A stretch of 64,000 nucleotides of DNA from Sideroxydans sp. (GTDB taxonomy: Bacteria > Pseudomonadota > Gammaproteobacteria > Burkholderiales > Gallionellaceae): contig WGNQ01000016.1 in assembly GCA_016124455.1 (NCBI GenBank), positions 62,001 through 126,000 of the forward strand, given 5' to 3'. Shown here piece by piece: positions 60,634 through 64,000 of this stretch. Under the pieces are notes generated by a model. The model searched no databases, was not told the origin of the DNA, and saw only the letters and a list, made by a program, of their open reading frames with translations. How positions within the stretch are numbered: the stretch's first letter is position 1; each line of letters starts with the position of its first letter. Made by a program: the position numbers and the translations under genes.

Positions 60634-61109
60634 GCGTGCCATGCCTCGATGAGTTGCATTGCATGATCGCAGGCTTGCTGGATCGCGGCTGCGACGGAAG
60701 GGGATGGCGCCTCGCCCCAGTCGATGTCGTGCGGCTGGATACCGATCAGCGCACGCTTTTCCGGCAGGTGGTCGGCGAGTCGCGCGATCATCAGCAGGTC
60801 GATCAGGCTTACTTCGTGCACGCTGCGCTTGCGGTTGCCGCCGACAAAGGCATCCATCTCCGCGCCTTCAAATACCCGGGTGGTGCCGGGTTCGCCGTCG
60901 AGTTGCGCGGCATCGATCACGATCAGCTGCCCGGCATCCTCGATTGCCCCTGCCAGCATGAAGCTCAGCGTGCCGCCGTCCATCAGCTCGATGTCATCCC
61001 GCCCTGCCATGCGTTGCGCCAGCATGTGTATCGCATGAACGCCCGCACCCTCGTCGCGCAACAGGGTGTTGCCGATGCCGAGAACCAGTGTCTTGCGGAA
61101 AGCACTCAT
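60630..61109 (-). CDS. hynD: [NiFe] hydrogenase maturation protease (HynD/HupD-like)
   Basis: 159 residues. M52 endopeptidase acting on HynL. The nickel-sensing residues appear as Glu in LLRDEGAGVHAIHML and Asp in IELMDGGTLSF, with His in SVHEVSLIDLL. The N-terminal TLVLGIGNTLLRDEG is the family signature. It is the first gene of the hydrogenase operon and differs clearly from HoxW, consistent with one protease per large subunit. Divergent from hypC by 160 bases. Confidence 0.93.
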   Translation of the reverse strand: MSAFRKTLVLGIGNTLLRDEGAGVHAIHMLAQRMAGRDDIELMDGGTLSFMLAGAIEDAGQLIVIDAAQLDGEPGTTRVFEGAEMDAFVGGNRKRSVHEVSLIDLLMIARLADHLPEKRALIGIQPHDIDWGEAPSPSVAAAIQQACDHAMQLIEAWHA

Positions 61110-61269
61110 AATTAATCAGTGATTTATTATTTTAATGAGCCGGCGACGGGCTCAATCTAGCACCATGATGTGCAAACTTCAACCGCATGCCTGACAAAAT
61201 TTCCTGTCATACACTGCCGCCGCGAACAGGGGTAAACTAGGACATCCTCATTCCGGTGATATTTGCGCC
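61110..61269. promoter_or_regulatory. Divergent hynD/hypC control region with inverted repeat
   Basis: A 160-base spacer between the minus-strand hydrogenase operon and hypCD. TGACA (61192-61196) and TGTCA (61205-61209) form an inverted repeat with an 8-base AT-rich spacer, a plausible dimeric-regulator site in the middle. GAGCC/GGCTC (61136-61152 region) can form a small hairpin in the hynD leader. No sigma-54 element is visible. Confidence 0.35.
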
Positions 61270-61524
61270 ATGTGTCTGGGCATCCCCATGCAAATCGTCG
61301 CGATCGACGGCTACAACGCGCGCTGCACCGCCAAGGGCGTGATGCGCGATGTCAGCCTGTTCCTGCTGCAGGACGAACCGCTCGCGGTAAATGATTACGT
61401 CATCGTGCATGTCGGCTACGCCATCCAGAAAATGACCGAACAGGAAGCGCACTCGACCTGGGAACTGCTCGACGAGATGCTGGCGCTGGAAGCGGGTGAA
61501 GCTGACGCCGCGGAAAGTTCATGA
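61270..61524 (+). CDS. hypC: Hydrogenase maturation chaperone HypC
   Basis: 84 residues. The N-terminal MCLGIPMQIV gives the essential Cys2 after Met removal. HypC carries the Fe(CN)2CO unit with HypD and docks on the large subunit precursor. The Ala/Glu-rich C-terminus (MLALEAGEADAAE) follows the OB-like body. A weak ribosome-binding site precedes it. It overlaps hypD by 4 bases. Only one hypC is seen, so it may serve both HoxH and HynL; no hybG-like paralogue is present in the window. Confidence 0.96.
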   Translation: MCLGIPMQIVAIDGYNARCTAKGVMRDVSLFLLQDEPLAVNDYVIVHVGYAIQKMTEQEAHSTWELLDEMLALEAGEADAAESS

Positions 61525-62633
61525 CGCTCACGGCACAGGACTGGCTGGATAAAATCAGGGCACTGCCGCCCACCCGGCGCGTGCGCATCATGAACGTATG
61601 CGGCGGGCATGAGCGCTCCATCACCATGGCCGGCCTGCGCACCGCGCTGCCGGCCAACATCGAACTGATCCCCGGCCCCGGCTGCCCGGTATGCGTATGC
61701 CCCGAAGAGGACGTGTATCAGGCGATGCAACTGGCGTTGCGCGCGAATGTCGTTCTCGTTGCGTTCGGCGACATGCTGCGCGTACCGGTAAACGTGGCCA
61801 AAGGCGAACCGCGCTCACTGGAGCAGGCCAAGGCTGCCGGCGCCGATGTGCGCCCCATCGCCAGCCCGCGCGAGGCAGTCCTCATTGCACGGCAGCATCC
61901 GCAACGGCAGGTGGTATTTTTCGCCGCAGGCTTCGAGACCACCACCGCGCCGGTAGCGGCAATGCTGCTGGAAGGCGTGCCGGAGAATCTGTTCGTGCTG
62001 CTGTCGGGACGGCTGACCTGGCCTGCGGTGGCCATGCTGCTGGATTCGGACACCCCGGGCTTCGATGCACTGGTTGCGCCCGGCCACGTTGCCACCATAA
62101 TGGGGCCGGAAGAATGGGCATTCGTGGTGGAAAAACACCATATGCCCGCAGCGGTGGCGGGCTTCACGCCGCTGTCGCTGCTGGCGGCCACCTATTCGGT
62201 GCTGCGCCAGCTGCTCGAAGGAGAGTGCTTCCTCGACAACTGCTATCCCGAAGTGGTGCGCCCCGGCGGCAATCGAACAGCGCAGGCACAACTCATGCAG
62301 GCGTTGCACATTGTCGATGCTAACTGGCGCGGCATCGGCATCATCCCGGCTTCCGGCTATGCGCTCAACGCGCAGTTTGCCGCACACGATGCGCGCATCC
62401 GTTTTGCCGATTTCGATACCGCGGCACGCAAACATGCCGGGCAGATGCCGCCGGGCTGCGATTGCGCGCGCGTGGTGCTCGGCAGGATCTACCCCAACCA
62501 GTGCAAGCTGTATGGTGCGGCCTGCACACCGCGTACCCCGATTGGACCATGCATGGTCTCGGACGAAGGCGCCTGCCGCATCTGGTGGGCCGGCGGCATC
62601 CGGGAGCGTGCCACTGGCACGGTACCCCCCTGA
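61521..62633 (+). CDS. hypD: Hydrogenase maturation Fe-S protein HypD
   Basis: 370 residues. Scaffold for Fe(CN)2CO assembly with HypC. Signatures: IMNVCGGHERSITMAGL, PGPGCPVCVCPEED, ENCYPE-like LDNCYPEVVRPGGN, and the C-terminal [4Fe-4S] cysteines in PPGCDCARVVLGRIYPNQC and CTPRTPIGPCMVSDEGAC. It follows hypC with ATGA overlap and is followed after 12 bases by the ferredoxin-reductase fusion gene. Confidence 0.97.
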   Translation: MTLTAQDWLDKIRALPPTRRVRIMNVCGGHERSITMAGLRTALPANIELIPGPGCPVCVCPEEDVYQAMQLALRANVVLVAFGDMLRVPVNVAKGEPRSLEQAKAAGADVRPIASPREAVLIARQHPQRQVVFFAAGFETTTAPVAAMLLEGVPENLFVLLSGRLTWPAVAMLLDSDTPGFDALVAPGHVATIMGPEEWAFVVEKHHMPAAVAGFTPLSLLAATYSVLRQLLEGECFLDNCYPEVVRPGGNRTAQAQLMQALHIVDANWRGIGIIPASGYALNAQFAAHDARIRFADFDTAARKHAGQMPPGCDCARVVLGRIYPNQCKLYGAACTPRTPIGPCMVSDEGACRIWWAGGIRERATGTVPP

Positions 62634-62645
62634 GGTAACGATGCC

Positions 62646-64000
62646 ATGAGCCAGTCCATCACGCTCTCGCGGGCGGCACGATTGGTCGGTGTGACGCGCG
62701 GTGAATTGCAGAAAAAAATCCGCGACGGCACATTGCCGTCTTTCGACGGCTCCGTCACCCTGGACGACCTGCTCGCTTCGTATCCCGATGCGCAACTCGA
62801 AGACAATACCGAATACAGCCGGGTGACCCGCATCAAGGAGCGCGCATTCGGTAAACGGGTGTTCGAACGCGCCATGCCGGATGTGGAGGTACTGGCTGCA
62901 CGCATCACGGAAATCAGCCGGGAACTGTCGCATAGCCGGACCCGGACAACGCATTTCAATATCCTGCTCGAACGCTTGCGGGGAAAGCTGGACGAAATAG
63001 AACAACAGTGCAACGCAGAGGACAAGACCATCATGAGCGACCTGAAATCATGGCTCAACAAGGAAATCACCGCCGCCATCGAACCCGACTACCTCAATCC
63101 GCTGGCGGTGCGCGATGACCTTTTGCGCGTCATGTCGGCCCATGTCACGCTGCAGCCCAGCGGCCACGATTTCTTCGTCGATGGCAACGATACGCTGCTG
63201 GAAGCCGCGTTGCGCGCGGGCGTGCCGCTCAATTACGGCTGCAGCGGCGGCAATTGCGGACTGTGCAAGGCGCGCGTGGTGTCTGGCCAGGTCAAGAAAA
63301 TACGCCATCACGATTACGTGATCCCCGACGCGGAAAAGGCGCAGGGCTATGCCCTGATGTGCTCGAATACCGCGGTCACCGATGTCGAAATCGAGGCGCC
63401 GGTAGCCGGCGGCGTGCAGGACATCCCGTTCCAGCAGATCGCCGCCAAGGTCAAATCCGTCGAGTTGCTCACGCCGGACATTGCCCTGCTGCATCTGCAG
63501 ACACCGCGCACCAGCCGCTTGCGCTTCCTCGCGGGCCAATCCTTGACGCTGCGCCTGGGTGATTCGCTCAGCGCCGAGCTGCCGATCGCCAGCTGCCCGT
63601 GTGACGACCGCAACCTGCTGTTTCACGTACGCCGCATGCCCGGCAATCTGTTCGCCGACTATCTGTTCAACCGCCTCAGGAAAAACGAAACCGTCGACAT
63701 CGAAGGCCCGCAGGGTGAATTCATCCTGCAGGAAAAAACCGCGCGTCCGCTTTGCTTCATTGCATTCGATACCGGCTTTGCGCCAATCAAGAGCCTGATT
63801 GAGCATGCCATGTCACTGGATGCCGCGGAAGCGATCCGCCTGTACTGGATAGGCTCGGATGAGGACAGTCTCTACCTGCGTAATGTCGGGCGCGCCTGGG
63901 CCGATGCGCTGGACAATTTCCATTTCACCCCCATCGTCACCGGCTACAACCTGCGCACCCTTGCCGACAAGCGCGCCGAGGTACTGCAGGGCACGTTACG
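62646..64000 (+). CDS. HTH-domain/[2Fe-2S] ferredoxin/flavin reductase fusion (3' truncated by window)
   Basis: 451 codons are visible before the window ends; the true stop is outside. The ATG at 62646 has GAGG upstream, 12 bases after hypD. Residues 1 to about 60 look like a MerR/excisionase-type helix-turn-helix (SRAARLVGVTRGELQKKI). A helical coiled region (about 60-135) follows, then a plant-type [2Fe-2S] domain (about 165-260) with CSGGNCGLCKARV and MCSNTAV. A ferredoxin-NADP-reductase-like FAD/NAD(P) part starts near 265 (FLAGQSLTLRL, CFIAFDTGFAPIKSL). A reductase linking hydrogenase-derived electrons to NAD(P) or a regulator of the locus are both possible. Confidence 0.85.
   Translation, partial: MSQSITLSRAARLVGVTRGELQKKIRDGTLPSFDGSVTLDDLLASYPDAQLEDNTEYSRVTRIKERAFGKRVFERAMPDVEVLAARITEISRELSHSRTRTTHFNILLERLRGKLDEIEQQCNAEDKTIMSDLKSWLNKEITAAIEPDYLNPLAVRDDLLRVMSAHVTLQPSGHDFFVDGNDTLLEAALRAGVPLNYGCSGGNCGLCKARVVSGQVKKIRHHDYVIPDAEKAQGYALMCSNTAVTDVEIEAPVAGGVQDIPFQQIAAKVKSVELLTPDIALLHLQTPRTSRLRFLAGQSLTLRLGDSLSAELPIASCPCDDRNLLFHVRRMPGNLFADYLFNRLRKNETVDIEGPQGEFILQEKTARPLCFIAFDTGFAPIKSLIEHAMSLDAAEAIRLYWIGSDEDSLYLRNVGRAWADALDNFHFTPIVTGYNLRTLADKRAEVLQGTL

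Noticed and set aside
1-64000. tRNA, rRNA, CRISPR array, insertion sequence or prophage
   Set aside because: Looked for in all intergenic stretches; none has cloverleaf-like, repeat-spacer or transposase features. Gaps between genes never exceed about 245 bases.

Overview
The window comes from a GC-rich proteobacterial chromosome. Gene content points to a betaproteobacterium, most plausibly a lithotrophic Nitrosomonadales/Gallionellaceae-type organism. Supporting signs are two different [NiFe] hydrogenases, a small periplasmic cytochrome c, soluble transhydrogenase, ApbC/Mrp, many c-di-GMP proteins and Hup/Hox organisation resembling that of lithotrophs. This placement is inference from gene content; no rRNA or tRNA is present to confirm it. 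I saw no insertion sequence, prophage, CRISPR array or integration site, and no gene-free stretch longer than 300 bases.

Layout. 1-2128: 3' end of a GspE/PilB-type ATPase, a c-type cytochrome and a MipA/OmpV outer-membrane protein. 2160-23730: a housekeeping block with an M17 aminopeptidase, thyA, an unusual pyruvate kinase-like protein, folA, an amylosucrase-like GH13 enzyme, sthA, an aldo/keto reductase, a PLP amino-acid decarboxylase, dcd, apbC, metG, a SulP transporter and dnaE. 23970-26896: a small exported Met/Gly-repeat protein, a lipoprotein, a thioredoxin and a diguanylate cyclase.

26931-33324 is the first hydrogenase locus: hypBA divergent from hoxFUYHW, a cytoplasmic bidirectional NAD-linked enzyme with its maturation protease. 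33335-36481 is a run of poorly known membrane, periplasmic and lipoprotein genes led by a CcoG/NapH-like Fe-S membrane protein with a Cys-rich tail. 36649-41536 is a YbhGFSR-type ABC exporter operon. It is followed by a short intergenic region holding a near-perfect sigma-54 promoter and a likely small RNA (41661-41727). 41779-45055 is hypFE. 45076-53498 holds three consecutive large multi-PAS c-di-GMP proteins (two GGDEF-EAL, one HD-GYP), followed by a hemolysin III-type membrane protein.

54378-61109 (minus strand) is the second hydrogenase operon: protease, HupH-like protein, hynS, isp1, isp2, an unknown 148-residue gene, hynL and hupE. This is a periplasmic, membrane-linked Isp-type (group 1e-like) enzyme. 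Divergently, hypC-hypD lead into an HTH-ferredoxin-reductase fusion cut off by the window end. The six hyp genes (A-F) thus occur once each, split over three loci, and probably serve both hydrogenases. HynSL/Isp would pass electrons from H2 toward quinone or sulfur metabolism, while HoxFUYH couples H2 to NAD(H).

The most interesting candidates for something undescribed are the sigma-54 small RNA with two anti-Shine-Dalgarno segments, the extra gene inside the Isp-type hydrogenase operon, the HTH-2Fe2S-flavoreductase fusion beside hypD, and the CcoG-like protein with a Cys-rich periplasmic tail.
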